64,000 nt of DNA from Coptis chinensis (taxonomy: Eukaryota > Streptophyta > Magnoliopsida > Ranunculales > Ranunculaceae), in the NCBI GenBank assembly GCA_015680905.1, contig CM027378.1, forward strand, positions 59,669,501-59,733,500, read 5' to 3'. Below are positions 33,506 to 45,475 of the stretch, one piece after another. Below the pieces are notes generated by a model. The model saw only the letters and a program-made list of their open reading frames with translations. It was not told the DNA's origin and searched no databases. Numbering within the stretch: the stretch's first letter is position 1; each line of letters opens with the position of its first letter. Made by a program: the position numbers and the translations under genes.

Positions 33506-33663
33506 TGTTTTTAATTGTCAAAGGCTATTAACAGATATATTATAAATATAAACAAACCAAAAGGAGCAAAAGAGATCTATTTCATATGTCGAAGGAAGTT
33601 TAAGAAAATAAGGCAAAATAGAGAGCTCATATATTGTATCAATATTACAAATTGGAGAAAATT

Positions 33664-36375
33664 TCAGCTCGTAGTGGAGGTTTTGGGTTGACTGAGAACA
33701 TTGCATCTGGCCTCGAGATCTAAGTCGACACCAGCAAGCATATCGATTCCCTCTAGAGTAGAGGGATCAAGACGAAATGTGTCAAGAATGAGAGATGGGG
33801 TAGCCACAATCTCGGTGGGGTTAGTTTTTACCATATCATCTTCATTGTTGGTTTTCTCAGTTTTAATAGCCTCGGCTACAATGGTATCAGCTAGGACAAC
33901 TTCTTTCTCAACATCGAGGGCAGCTTCAGACGGAATATCACTATCATCATCAGACTCAAGGTTATATTGAGTAATAACATCGGCAGGAAGATATCGTTTG
34001 AAGCTCTTCATAGTGGAAACACAATAATTCATATTTTAATCAGCTTCAACCAGCTTGATGAGCGACTTCGGAAGCATTGAATTTGGTGATGGTGACAGCG
34101 TGTTTTTTCTTTTCTTCTTCAAAAGAGTATTGAAGTTGTTCTTTGTCTTTTTTCAATTTTTCATTATCTTCCCTAAGAAGGCGGAGGGAAGTCATATCGT
34201 TCTCAAACTGACTGTCCGCAGCAACTTTAGCCTGAAATCAAGAATACAGCAGTTGAATACATTATAAATAATGGGAAACCCGTTATAAGAGTAAGGCCAA
34301 AGGTATATACTTACCTTTTCGAGGGAAAAATACAAAATGTGAAATCGTTCAGTAATGGGAATTTCAGCCATCATTGATCGATCTCGAGGAAGAATCGTGT
34401 TCATAACTAGAGCTTCTCCGAGTCCAAGTGTTGGAGGATCAGAAAATAGAGAAGAAGATTTTAGAACCCTTTTCTTGTTACGAAGGATAAAATCAGCCAC
34501 AAAAACTTCAGATGAAGAAGAAGGACCATGAGCAGTGGATGGAGCAGTGGGTTGAATAGTGGCTGGAATAGATGAAGATTTCGAGGGCACAGAGACAAGT
34601 GCAGTAGTGGTGGTAGTTTTTGCATTCTTAGATACCTTCGTAGTTTGTAGAGTGGTACAAGGTTCCTTTCTTTTCTTTTGATGAAAGCCAGTATCAACAT
34701 GTTTTTCTTTGGAAGGAATTGGAGCCTAGAAGGAACTACCACTTGTTGATTTTTTTGAATTCAGAAACTTGTTGGTGGATTTGTCTTGATCACAAGGAAT
34801 GCGAGATACCATATCTGTGTATAATAAGCAATGGTGATCAAATACATCTTGCAAAAGTGGATAATTATAGAAATCTAGAACTTCTTGTTTAATTTTGGGA
34901 AAAAGATCGTCAGTCATATTAAAACCATTAATCATATAATCAAAATAACATTGAGGAGTGTTATCAGGCAATTCAGAAGAAGCAAAAGTTTTTCTAAATC
35001 CTTTTTCATAAGAACAAGGTCGTAATGAACATGGAGCAGCGTGGGAAGATACAACAGTTTGGGGAGGTGAAGGATCTTGACCTCTAAGCATATTACTCTT
35101 TAAGGTATATAAAGGAGCGACATAATTGTCAACATCTTGTAAGTCGACATTTGAGGTTGGATTTCCATATTGATCAGCACCAGTTCTAGCAGTTATTTTT
35201 TCATCAGTGCCTTTCAGAAGCTCCATTACTCCAGTAGATTCTCCATGACTTCTCGAAGTCGCAGGTTTTAGTACTGAAACAAGGGCACAAGGATAGGCCA
35301 ATCAGATAAAAGGTCCGAGATGGAGTATCGAAATTTTGTTTCAAGAGATGGAGTCATAGATAACGTACCTCTAAGATTAAAAATACGGTGTACCAAGAAG
35401 GGAACATCGACAAAAGCAGATGACTCCCATTGACCAGATATAATGAGAGGATAGAGTGGCCATCTAAAGTCACTATCTCAATTCACTATTATGATACCCT
35501 GTCGGTTACTTCGTTTCTTGGGATAAAAATAACCACTAGGCTCATTTAAACCGTTTTTGTTTTTTTCAGTATGTTCGACAAAGGTATAGTGGGTTTGAAT
35601 GTCGATGAGCCAGATTTTTTGGGATCCTCGCATATTAGGTTCGAGATACGCATTATAATAGTTACAAATGTACATCAATCTCCAAAAATTGCCCATGCCT
35701 TGGCAAGGAGAGATGGTCAAATGGTTCAGTATCTTTCGATCGAGGTCTGTCAAAGGGAGTCGCAAACCAGTAGCTAGTTGCCCAACAGTGATAATGATTG
35801 ACTGGGCATCACTATTTTGGCATTTGGTACCTTTCCTACATCCAGCATAGTGTTGAAGAGTGACAGTATCGGGTATCTGATATGCAACTCTAACGAATGC
35901 TAAGTTGGGTATTTTCAAGAAATGAGGATTTAAGCCATCACTCCATATGTTGTTGTCCTCTATAATTTCACGCTCTGATTCCAAGGTCACAGTCTCAAAA
36001 GGATGGCATGTTATGCCATCAGCAAGATACGTTGGGCGCCATGCTAGTTCATCAGTTTTAGTCCTTTGTGATGTCGAGGTTGAGGAAGAAGAGCTGGTTC
36101 TATCTTCAGACTCGATACCTTCATTCGACATATCGGTATCACTAGAAACAATAAATTTTTTATTAGAATTATATCCTTCATCGATACTACTATCACTATA
36201 CTCTGTACTATTGTATAAAATATTATTTATTATACACGTATCGAGTTCTCGTGGTAACAATGACGGGTTTCAAGGTGATGATGTGTGTCTCAAAAGTATA
36301 CGTTCTTGACGTCGAAACCAGGATCGTTTCGAGATTGTTTGCCTAAAATTAACACAAGTTTTTCCCTAGCCATAC
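33664..36375 (-). pseudogene. Spliced antisense gene of Tat-like element
   Basis: Likely exons on the minus strand: 36375 to about 36303 (ATG start, MAREKLVLIL); about 36144-35369; 35273-34315; 34231 to about 33664. The intron at 35368-35274 has GTACGT/TTTCAG and the one at 34314-34232 has GTAAGT/TTTCAG; both join the flanking reading frames exactly. The protein would have a Ser/Asp/Glu-rich start, a middle domain (GQLATGLRLPLTDLDRKIL, GNFWRLMYICNYYN) like the 'putative gypsy-type transposon' domain of plants, a Ser/Thr/Pro linker, a coiled coil (LREDNEKLKKDKEQLQYSFE) and an acidic tail. Breaks are TGA 35478-35480, TAG 34726-34728, TGA 34046-34048 and one frameshift. Antisense genes between integrase and 3' LTR are known in the Tat lineage (for example Grande). 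Function is unknown. Confidence 0.7.
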
Positions 36376-36708
36376 TGAAACAAATCAAAATATATAATTC
36401 AAAAATCTAGTTAGTATAGTGGTTGTACAGATAAAACGTTTAAGTACAAACCCTAACCCCTAACCTTCTTAATTCAAGAAGAGGAACAGACGCGATATTA
36501 ATGATAAACAGAATAAAGGAAAAGCGATTATGATAGCAAGTAAGCATATTAAAATTTTATTCTAACTAACCTATCAAGTTTGCAGGAAAATCTGATAAAG
36601 AGGACAACGAGTAATTCCAAATTGAAGCTTTTCAGGTTTGTTAATGGTGGTGAAGTTTGAATGTTTTGAGTTTTTTGCGAATAAGTGAAGAGAGAGAAAG
36701 TGAAGGCG

Positions 36709-36718
36709 AGTTTTTATA
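36709..36718 (-). promoter_or_regulatory. Candidate TATA box for the antisense gene
   Basis: On the minus strand ATATAAAAACTCGCC is followed by a CT-rich, 5'-UTR-like stretch and, 335 bp on, the ATG at 36375. Confidence 0.4.
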
Positions 36719-36857
36719 TTTGATATTTTGATGTGACTTCTCTGTTCCAACAATAACTACTTGATATTTTGAATTTTGAGTATTTCAGATTGATTTTTTG
36801 GTTTTTCCCGGTTGTTTCTCGGAACATTCAAATTTTCAAGATCGAAATTTGAAAGTT

Positions 36858-36871
36858 TTGAGAGGGGGCGA
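36858..36871 (+). promoter_or_regulatory. Polypurine tract of Tat-like element
   Basis: TGAGAGGGGGCGA directly abuts the 3' LTR start. Confidence 0.8.
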
Positions 36872-37254
36872 TGTCGTGGGCAAATATCATTAACCTGATA
36901 TTCCAGGCCAAATATCGTAACTAACTCAAAATATCGATATAACTATCGGTATCTTGCGCATACGTTTATGATTACAGGAACAAGCGGGGAAAGGAAGGAG
37001 AAAAAAGAGAATAGACACGCATCAAGATAGGTTTGGGCACTACTATAGCTGAAAGACTATAGCGATGATCAAGAGAAAGAAGGACTTTGTAAAACCAAAG
37101 CGAAGCAGAGAGAGAGAGAGAGAGAAAGAACGACTTTGTAACCACCATTAATGATGAATACTAAAGCTTGAGTTTCATTTCTTTTCTATTATCAATTCAA
37201 TCCAAACCTATTCAATTCATAGCTGATCTTAGAAAAAGATACTTGATCACTACA
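36872..37254 (+). repeat. 3' LTR of Tat-like element
   Basis: TGTCGTGGGC...GATCACTACA, 383 bp. Differs from the 5' LTR by many transitions, an expanded GA run (about 37106-37127) and loss of the TATATAAA box. Confidence 0.92.
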
Positions 37255-37259
37255 AAATT
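37255..37259. repeat. Target-site duplication AAATT, right
   Basis: Matches 8014-8018. Confidence 0.85.
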
Positions 37260-37977
37260 CATAACTAGCTTTTATGTCAATCATTTTGTTGTGTTGCATG
37301 GGTACGGGTATGAGTGTCTAATTTTAATTTTAATTTTATTAAAAATAATCAAGTGAGCGGAACGAATGATCTGGGAAAAGGGGGGAGGGAGGGGGTATGC
37401 GGACAAAAACTAAGTTGGTTGATTTATGTCTGTTTGTCCTCACCTATCCCTCTCTCTTTTCCTCTCCCTTCTTCCTTCTCTCTCTTTCAACCAAACCCTA
37501 ACTCTCTCTCTCTCCCCACCCACAAACCCATCTCTCCCTCTCTTTTCTCTACCCTCCGCTCACGCCCCTCTTCGTAGAAGTTACCTAGTTATTTCAATCC
37601 TCAAACAATGAAATTTACAAAGCATACCCTAAACGGCTAATTGATTGTCCAAGTCCAAAATAGTACTTAAAAAAAAATAAAAAAAACATGTTTTTCCTCG
37701 ATATGATGTTAGCAACACGTGGCATGTAGACCGACGTGATGTAGCTTTCTAAAAAACTTGGAACTTAAAATTGTAGTTCCACTAATCAGCAAAAACAAGC
37801 CTTTCGTCTCCATCGGGTAGAGATAATGAAAACCAGGCGCCGCTCCCATCAAAGCCCTGGTCTACCTCCTTCCACCAAGCCATCTTTAATAGTCAATACA
37901 TAAACAGTTTAAACCCCCCGTGTCCAACATTAATACCATAAACATGAGTGTTCCATTGAAATAAATTCCACTCACCA
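37260..37977 (+). other. SCO2 upstream region with CT-rich block
   Basis: The block at 37345-37610 (AGTGAGCGGAACGA..., then CT-rich DNA ending CACGCCCC) recurs at 47690-48420 and, more diverged, at 41475-41650 and 42760-42920. 37720 to the ATG is presumably proximal promoter and 5' UTR. No clear TATA box is visible. Confidence 0.6.
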
Positions 37978-39427
37978 ATGTCTCTAACAACACCCAATTT
38001 CATTCTTCTCCCCATTTCCAATAAATCACATTTTTTTTCCTCGTCTAATAAATTCACAATCCGTTGCCAAGCAGCAGATATACCAATTAACAACCCACGT
38101 TGGTCTCCTCCTCAGTTCCCTACACCAATAGATTCCACAACTACTAATAACAAACTACCTGTTTCTAGTAATACTAGAATTAACGCCAAGAAGACCAAGT
38201 GGTGGTGGTGGTCCCGTGATAGAGAAAGCTACCTTGCTAATGACAATGACGCTCTTCCACTTCCCATGACTTATCCTGATTCTTCTCCTGTTTCTCCTGA
38301 CGTAATCGATTCTCGACTGCGTTGTGATCCCAAAATTGAGGTATACTTTACTTCCCCACATTCTGTTTGCTTTTTTGCGTTTGATGTTTTGATATTAAGT
38401 ATTGTTTGTTTTTCTGTTTGTAGGATTGTAAAGAAGTGGTATATGAATGGACTGGCAAGTGTCGGAGTTGTCAAGGATCAGGGTTTGTTAGTTATTATAA
38501 TAGAAGAGGGAAGGAGACTATTTGCAAATGCATCCCTTGTCAAGGAATTGGTACACTCTTCATCTTTAGCTTTTATAGTTTAAACTTTTATTACATTGTT
38601 TCAAGCTTAGAGTTATTACTTGTTTTATGGACACTGCTTATGTGATAGTAATCCGTAATTACGGGGTGTTGCTTTATCAACAAAGTATGAAATGCCTCGT
38701 TCAGTGATTGACAAAGATCATTTGTGAAAGCTGTGTGTTGCTTTGGAATAGTAAACTTTGCTTCAGACTTATTGCAGATTATATTTATGTTTATACAGAC
38801 TTGTTTCTGAATACAAAAAATAAAATCTAAACCATGCTTTTTAAAAAATGAATCATACTACGAGTATAGGAACACGAGAGCTTTACTTAGACTGAATTTA
38901 TGTGTTGGAGAGAGAGAGAGAGGGTGCTCAAATCTGCTGGAGTTTGTTACAGCAGTCCCGTGCTTGGAAATTGCCAACTCCATCAGTCAGTGACCATAGA
39001 GAAACAAATAAAATCTTTTGGAAAATGCTCCTAGAGTCCTAGTTTAACCAAAATGTGAGGCATCTTTCGCTTGGTGAGATATCTTGACAATCCACCACTG
39101 CTCTAGTTAGGAAGGTGGCTTTATGAGCACAACTGATGAAAATATAGATGAAGCACCAAAATAACATTTTACTTTGTTGTTTCGTTCTGGTGTTGTTACT
39201 AAATGGTTGGATCTCATCCTCAATTTGTATTAGGAACATTGCATTTAGAAACTAAAGACTGCAGGGATTAGTAACTCTAATGTTAAAAGTTAAAATTTTA
39301 AACTGTTATGGATACAAAAAGGGTTCTTTATGTAATTCATTTTAACCATGCAGGATACGTTCAAAAAATCACTGCTCGCAAGGACATTGACGTGATGGAG
39401 GACTTAGATAATGGAAAACCACCTTGA
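37978..39427 (+). CDS. SCO2: SNOWY COTYLEDON 2 / CYO1-like plastid zinc-finger protein, three exons
   Basis: Exons 37978-38340, 38424-38550 and 39354-39427 join to 564 bases (187 residues and TGA). Introns are GTATAC...TTGTAG and GTACAC...ATGCAG. Residues 1 to about 32 are Ser/Thr-rich with few acids, as in a chloroplast transit peptide. [17 protein letters not shown] region and the [20 protein letters not shown] signature follow. Two DnaJ-like CxxCxGxG motifs lie at residues 134-141 (CRSCQGSG) and 157-164 (CIPCQGIG), and the C-terminus ends in [10 protein letters not shown]. The family is known to act in thylakoid formation in cotyledons, with reported disulfide-isomerase activity. The frame is intact and splice sites canonical, so I consider it functional. 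Degraded copies of the locus lie on both sides (7574-7770, 40846-41231, 46521-46745). Confidence 0.92.
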
Positions 39428-39911
39428 CCATTTTCTAAGTGGTATATTCTTTGGTCATTTATTCCATCAGCTTTACTTCTTTGGTCTACCATATGACATT
39501 ATCCATTTTTTCCCTTTTAACAAAATGTCCCTTCCTTTTCTTCCTCCCCAAATATCTCTTTGATTTATTCTATAATTTTTATCACGCTTATTGGGTGATG
39601 ATGAGGATTTTTGTTGAAATAAAGGAAAACAGAGTTAAGAAAAGAAAGTGCCTAATTTGGTGTACAAGATTGTATTATCTTGTGGTTCGCATTTTAATCA
39701 CCTCTCCTTGTGAATGTGTTTACCTGTTAGAATCATAGGTTTTCTAGACGTAAAAGGATAGTAATTGGAAAGAAGCCCCAAACTTGTTACAATAGATTGT
39801 ATTCTCAGTATTTCTCCTTTGCTTGTGTATCCAGTGAACTACGTCGAAAAATCAAATTGGGACAATGTAGTTTCGTGGTGACCAATTAGTACAACGCAGC
39901 TTCTTTGATTT

Positions 39912-40046
39912 ACCAATTAGTACATACTCTTGGATTCGGATTGAAATCAATCAACAGAGTGAGTACGTGCCAGGTCAACTCCTACGTGCTTGGTGACGTG
40001 GACACTAAATGTTTATGCCATATCAGAATCCACGTAAGACTTGGCC
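39912..40046. repeat. 135-bp direct repeat, copy 1
   Basis: 'accaattagtacatactctt' to 'gtaagacttggcc', with a second copy at 40377-40511. Contains several ACGTG cores. Origin unknown. Confidence 0.9.
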
Positions 40047-40376
40047 CGACACATACTCACTCCGGTGATGGATGTCAGCCGGGATCCTATTCGATGTGGT
40101 AATTAGTCAATCATCCAAAGTACATTGTATTCCCTAGTCTTATAGAAGGTACATTGTATTACTCTGCACTTTCGGTGAAGTACATTGTATACATTGGTAT
40201 TTTTGTCTTATAATGTTATTTGTTTTCTAGATGTGGCATTGGTTGGTAGAACTTTTTTATTGTTACTTTATTCCTATACAATTGACATTCAATTTTGCTT
40301 AGTAATCCTGATCTAAGTATTAATTTATGGTTTTGCAACTTGGAGAATAAAAGTATGATCTAAGTATGTACTAAGT

Positions 40377-40511
40377 ACCAATTAGTACATACTCTTGGAT
40401 TCTGACTGAAATCAATCAACAAAGTGAGTACGTGCTAGGTCAACTGTTACGTTCTTGGTGACGTGGACACTAAATGTTTATGCCATATCAGAATCCATGT
40501 AAGACTTGGCC
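40377..40511. repeat. 135-bp direct repeat, copy 2
   Basis: Second copy of 39912-40046, with few substitutions. Confidence 0.9.
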
Positions 40512-40845
40512 AGAATTTCAAAATCGACGGAATTTCGAGAGGTTCAAAAAACCAGAATTTCGTTGGGAATACCGACTCATTTGTCGAAATTCCAATTTCA
40601 TTTGAAATCACGAACACTGTGTCCACTTTTTTTTTAAAGAAAATATCAAAAGGCCCATGTTGCCAAAATAATCCAAGTTAAAATTTCCAACCTCGGGATT
40701 ACAAAAATCTTACAGTGTTTTAGTGTAATGCACAAAATGGGTCAATCAAACATCGATAATAAAAAAAAAAAAAACTGGACGAGGAAGAAAGGATGAGTTT
40801 GTAAACTGGGGAAGTGAGACTTTTATCTTCTCAAACTCTAATAAT

Positions 40846-41231
40846 ATCAAAATCCCTGGTCTTCCTCCTTCCACCAACCCCCATCTTGAATAATCATACA
40901 CAGCTTCAGCAGAAAAATAAATGTGTTCTACATTAATGTGCATGGGCTGTCCGACTAACTGTCCTCCACTTTCTCCCATCTTCAAGTAGGAGAGTAGGAG
41001 AAACCAATAAACAAACAACAATTAAATTAATACCATAATTTAGAATTCTTGATTAAAAACATGAGTGTTCCATTCACTTTCAAATAAATTCCACTCACTC
41101 ACCAATGTCTCTAACAACACCCAATTTCCTCTGTCAAGAAGAGCAAGTGGTGGTGGTGGTCCCGTGATAGAGAAAGCTACCTTGCTAATGACAATGATGC
41201 ACTTCCACTTCCCATGACTTGGCCTGATTCT
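40846..41231 (+). pseudogene. SCO2 pseudogene, 5' part
   Basis: Upstream block plus the start of exon 1 (ATG at 41106, MSLTTPNF). An internal deletion removes most of the transit peptide, fusing CCCAATTTC to the AAGAAGAGCAAGTGG segment. It continues through the [18 protein letters not shown] part and stops at DS, where a transposon begins at 41232. The rest is at 46521. Confidence 0.9.
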
Positions 41232-42175
41232 CACTACTACAGAATGACACATATACCACGGTTGATGAGAACTTTTATACCACAGTTCTTCGGAAAACAG
41301 TGGGAAATATTTATATACCATGGTAGAAACTACTTTGGTTATTGGTTTATTAGTGTATGCTATAGTTACACAAAACTGTGGGATCAATTTGCCATATACT
41401 AGGTTCAAAATAATTCTTTTTTCATTATCAAAGTACCCCACGTATATACATTTCCTACTTTTGGATAAATTTTAATCAAGTGAGCAGAGCGAACGTTCTA
41501 GGGTGGGGGTATGTGGCCCAAAATGTTGTTTGGTAGGTTTCTGTATGACTGTCCTCAACTTCTCTCTCATTTCTACGCCATAACACTCCCCTCTTTCTCC
41601 TCAGTCAGTCACTCCTCTCTATTCTTCCTCTCCCACTCAATCAATCGCGATAATTCTCTCCAATGACACATCTCTCCATAATTCCGATTAAATATACTTA
41701 ACACCGCATAGGTGTGTGGAAAGAAGTTGGAGAAGAACAAAATCATGACTGATTCTTGAACCCCATCTCAAATTTCTCTAATACCCATTGAGCTCAAAAA
41801 TAGCTTACCATCTTCCACTCTTTGTAGATGAAAAAGTGTTTGGTCAAACTAAAGGTACGTTTTCTTTTTTATTATGTGTGTTATCAATTTTTTTTCTTCC
41901 AATGTTGGTTTCTTGAATTGGACAAATGAAGCTTGATTTGAAACGAGGTTGTCCGAATATATAATTTTGTTGTTTTTTAATCCGAGTTAATAATAGGAAT
42001 AATTCGTTATTTGATAGTTCTTGTCATTGCGTTTTTTGGTCTCGTTGTAGTGTTGGATGCAAATGCTGGTGACTCAGTGAGAGTATTCATTAATATTTAG
42101 CTTGTGTTTGTCAATTGTAACATTGACCAATTAATGCACTTAAAGACGGAATAAATCTTGTAGTAGACACATTTG

Positions 42176-42470
42176 TTAGTTGCTCCTTAGTGCATAGGTA
42201 GATGACATCAACCTACTTCTCTGTGACAATTTCTCTAGCATAGACAGGGCAGTTAAGTATGTTGAAAAGCAAGCGACAAAGACAATTCTTATGGTGGCGA
42301 CAGGGCTAAAAGCTTCATAGTAGTTGGACCTTGATTTTGGCATACCTCTTACGAGCCAAACTTTCTTTGAACTTGTCAATAGAGCAATTAGAATTTTCCT
42401 TGATTTAAAACACCCATTTACCTTCAAGTACCAGTATGTATTAGAGCGTTGCACTCTACAGACATGTCTT
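42176..42470 (-). pseudogene. Copia-type reverse transcriptase remnant
   Basis: In the minus frame, KVWLVRGMPKSRSNYYEAFS followed by PVATIRIV matches the KARLVAKG...YxETFSPV core of Ty1/copia reverse transcriptase. Short and heavily mutated; no LTRs found. Confidence 0.7.
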
Positions 42471-42759
42471 CTCACCATCGTATTTGTGAAGCTTGAGTTT
42501 ATTGAGTTGGGGTAGATGGAATGTTCTTTAGTTCAGAAGTCAAAGCAACAAGTAGGCTATGTTTTGTGCTTGCAAAAAACAATTTAGGCTTCAAAATCCC
42601 AATTTTTTATCTTGTTGAAGAATTGATCGTCGTTGATGAGGGAATCAGCTTTGCACTCAAAGTTTCGATGATGTTTTAATGTTGGAATTGAGGTTTTGTG
42701 AAGGTTTATGTTGAATGATTTGATTAACAAGCTTGAGAATGTCAATTGTTTGGTGTTCG

Positions 42760-42920
42760 TGCGTCTCTCAATGCCCTTTCTTGTTTCTCCTTCGCCCCCA
42801 ATGCCCTTTCTCCTTCGCCCAACTCTTTCTCCTTCACCCCTCAATAACTCCTCTCTCTCTCTCTCCACAGCTCTGCTCACTCCCCACTGCCATGCAGTAT
42901 ACTAGATTACCATGGCCTGA
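42760..42920 (+). repeat. CT-rich block resembling SCO2 upstream DNA
   Basis: Tandem 'caatgccctttctccttcgcc' pieces, then a tail (CACTGCCATGCAGTATACTAG) similar to 7550-7570 and 48388-48412. Confidence 0.5.
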
Positions 42921-44798
42921 CTGTGGCATGAAAGAACCCATAGTTGAGACTAAATCCAGAGGCTTGACTGTGGCATGAAAGTTTATTGCCAAACCTTCAC
43001 TTGCCAACCTTCTCTCTCTCAAATAATTATAAATAGAAAAAGCAAAAGAAAAATAAAAAACTCCATGAACTCGCTCAAACTGATTTGGTGCTATTCTCTC
43101 CTCCCAACTTCTACCATTCTAACCTAGGGCACCCTTTTTGGAACCCAACTTTGACAACCTAGCTTGTTCAATTTGTGAGCTTCTCGGTGTTTTAATTCGC
43201 GCTTCATCTGGTAATTCTCATTTCTAGTTCGCAATTCATATTTGGTTTCTTTTGATTGTGTTTATAACGTGTATTTATTAAATATATCAGTTTACTTCGA
43301 AATTCGTGATTTCCATCAGTAATAAATTTCTTTCCTTTTTTCCTTTGTTGTTTCAATTTATTGTCTATTGTTCCTCCTCCGTGATAAGAATTTGGTGAAC
43401 TGTAATGCTAATGGCTTTTGTTGTTTTTTAATTTGATATTAGAATTATTCCTTATTTTGAATGGGTTTAAAGTGTTCAACAAATTGTTTGACTTAGTGAG
43501 GGGTGTCTTAGTGCAACAAACAAGGAAAGGAGATTAATTTTGTCTCTAATGATTAATTGAAAGCCTAATTGTTCTCTAAACTGGTGATTGTGTGTTGTTG
43601 TGGTATCTAAGTTTGCATTTTTCAAGATGGCTGCACCCTCAGCCATGACTAGTCCTTTAGAAAGAACTAGCTGCTCAGGATCGGCTAGCTCAAGTTTGTT
43701 CTTGCTATCATAGGAGCCAATTAATCAAGGATGAACATTGTGTTACAATATGAGCCGAGCTTGAACATTTAAATGAACCCTGGCTTGAATTTGAGGCCAA
43801 ATTTGTGAGGCTGGATGACCAAGGCACTAGCCTGCCATATATCACTTGATTGACAAGTGAAGAACCCTTTTATAAATAATGGAACTGCCCTACCTTGTAA
43901 TGTTAATAGGTTTCCACCACACCGAATGGTCATTTTTTAACACACCATATTTTCATTGCTAACGGATATTTAAGTTATGTCCTTTCTCACAGAATTAACC
44001 TCTAGTTTTTAACTTACCTGTTAGTGTAATTCAATTTATTTTCTAAGAACTATTGTGAGCATTCTTCTAATATTTGGTAACAATTTTATCCGTTAGTTTA
44101 TGTGTTTAGAAAGAATAAGATAAAATATAAAACCAAACAACTTAAATAAAAGCCAAAAAGGTGAAAAAAGTTAAACGATTAAAAATATTATTCTCGATCA
44201 CGACTCCCCTCTCTCAAAACTCGTTCTCTAGTTCTTCATGGAAACCTGGTTGTAATGAGGAAGACGACCCATCTTTGTTGATAACTTTTCTTGTATAAGA
44301 TCATAAGCAAAGGAAGACGACTCAATCAAAGAAGAAGAAGAAGACCCATCTGTTTTGAAAACTTGAGGTACTCCCTCCCTCTTCCTTGTTGTTAAACTGT
44401 TTGGGATATGCACCTTTTTGGTTGATTGCATTGACTTTTCCATCACAAATTGATGATATCATTGATATGAACCAGAAATTTTGAAAAAGAAATTGCTTTC
44501 TTAGTTTTTGGGGGGTTTTGCCTGTAAGATGTGTTTTTTTAGGTATTAGATTTTGTGTTTGGGATTTGGATTTGGATTATAGGTTTCTTCCGAGGAGTTA
44601 TTTTTGTTACTTTATTGCAGTTTCTAAATAGTTTTTTCTTTGGTTGCTTTTGGCACAGTTTTAGTTAATTTGTCTGTTGTGGTGTTCATGGTTCCATAGT
44701 GATCACTGAGTTATCCAAAGAAGCCCTTTTTTAGGTAGATTAACTTGAATTCATACATCTTTTACTGTTTTCAGTAGTAGTGTGTTAATTGGCCTGGC
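42921..44798. other. Interior of CACTA-like element, no gene
   Basis: No convincing ORF. The short minus ORF at 44228-44446 has no recognisable domain. Confidence 0.4.
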
Positions 44799-45032
44799 AA
44801 TTAGATATTTTTGACCTACTACTTTTTTGAATCTGCCTTTGTTAGAATTGAATCATATGCTGCTGCTCATTCCTAATCACACGTCTCTCACGTTCCAATA
44901 ATCCAGCCTCTAAGCACAATTAGATATTTTTGACCTACTTCTTTTTCGAATCTGCCTTTGTTAGAATTGAATCATATGCCCCTCATTCCTAATCACATGT
45001 CTCTCGCATTCTAATAATCCAGCCTCTAAGCA
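44799..45032. repeat. Tandem duplication, about 116 bp, two copies
   Basis: 'caattagatatttttgacct' to 'ccagcctctaagca' at 44799-44916 and again from 44917. Confidence 0.9.
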
Positions 45033-45120
45033 TGTGCTCATATGAACTTAAAACTTCTAGAAATTGAAACATCTAAGAAGAAAAAAAAGAAGATTGGTGT
45101 GCATGCGTAGTATTATATGA

Positions 45121-45475
45121 GTGTTTAAATTCAAATATTATGTGTTTGTGCTTGTGGTTGTGGCGCTGGTGTGTGTGGTGCATGGTGTGGTGTGGTGTAC
45201 GTGGTTGTGCATGGATGTGGTGTGTTGTGTGGTGCTGGTGCAGGTGTGGTGTGGTGTGATTGTAGTTGTGCTGGTTGTGGTGTGGCGTGCGTGGTTGTGC
45301 AGGAATGTGATGCCGGTGCAGGTGTGGCGTGGTGTGGTTGTGTTGGTGCGGTGTGTGTACTGGTGGTGTGGTGTTGGTGCAGGTGTTGTTGTGGTTGTGG
45401 TTGTGGTTGTGGTTGTGTGGTGTGTGTACTGGTGGTGTGGTGTGATCTAGTGTGTACCTGGTGCTAGTGCAGAGA
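45121..45475 (+). repeat. GT-rich low-complexity tract
   Basis: Irregular GTGGTTGTG/GTGTGGT repeats. ORFs across it are Val/Cys/Gly artefacts. Confidence 0.85.

Larger units (their letters stand above)
8019..37254 (+). mobile_element. Tat-like Ty3/gypsy retrotransposon carrying nested insertions
   Basis: Bounded by LTRs 8019-8414 and 36872-37254 and by AAATT target duplications. The order is LTR, TGGCGCC primer site, gag, protease, reverse transcriptase, RNase H, a second archaeal-type RNase H, integrase, tandem-repeat-rich 3' region with antisense ORFs, purine tract, LTR. The second RNase H and the antisense 3' gene point to the Tat lineage. Of its 29.2 kb, 16.5 kb is an inserted CACTA element. 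LTRs differ at about 22 positions in the first 205 by my count, so the insertion is old. All sense ORFs carry stops. Confidence 0.9.
39428..40845. other. SCO2 downstream region
   Basis: No ORF of substance. Holds a pair of 135-bp direct repeats and three 'gtacattgtat' motifs (40119, 40147, 40182). SCO2 3' UTR and terminator must be in the first few hundred bases, but I see no decisive signal. Confidence 0.5.

Noticed and set aside
39912..40511. TRIM retrotransposon
   Set aside because: The direct repeats lack TG...CA ends, and no primer site or purine tract was seen.
45121..45467. Val/Cys-rich ORFs of about 100 residues
   Set aside because: Translation of GT-rich low-complexity DNA in two frames.
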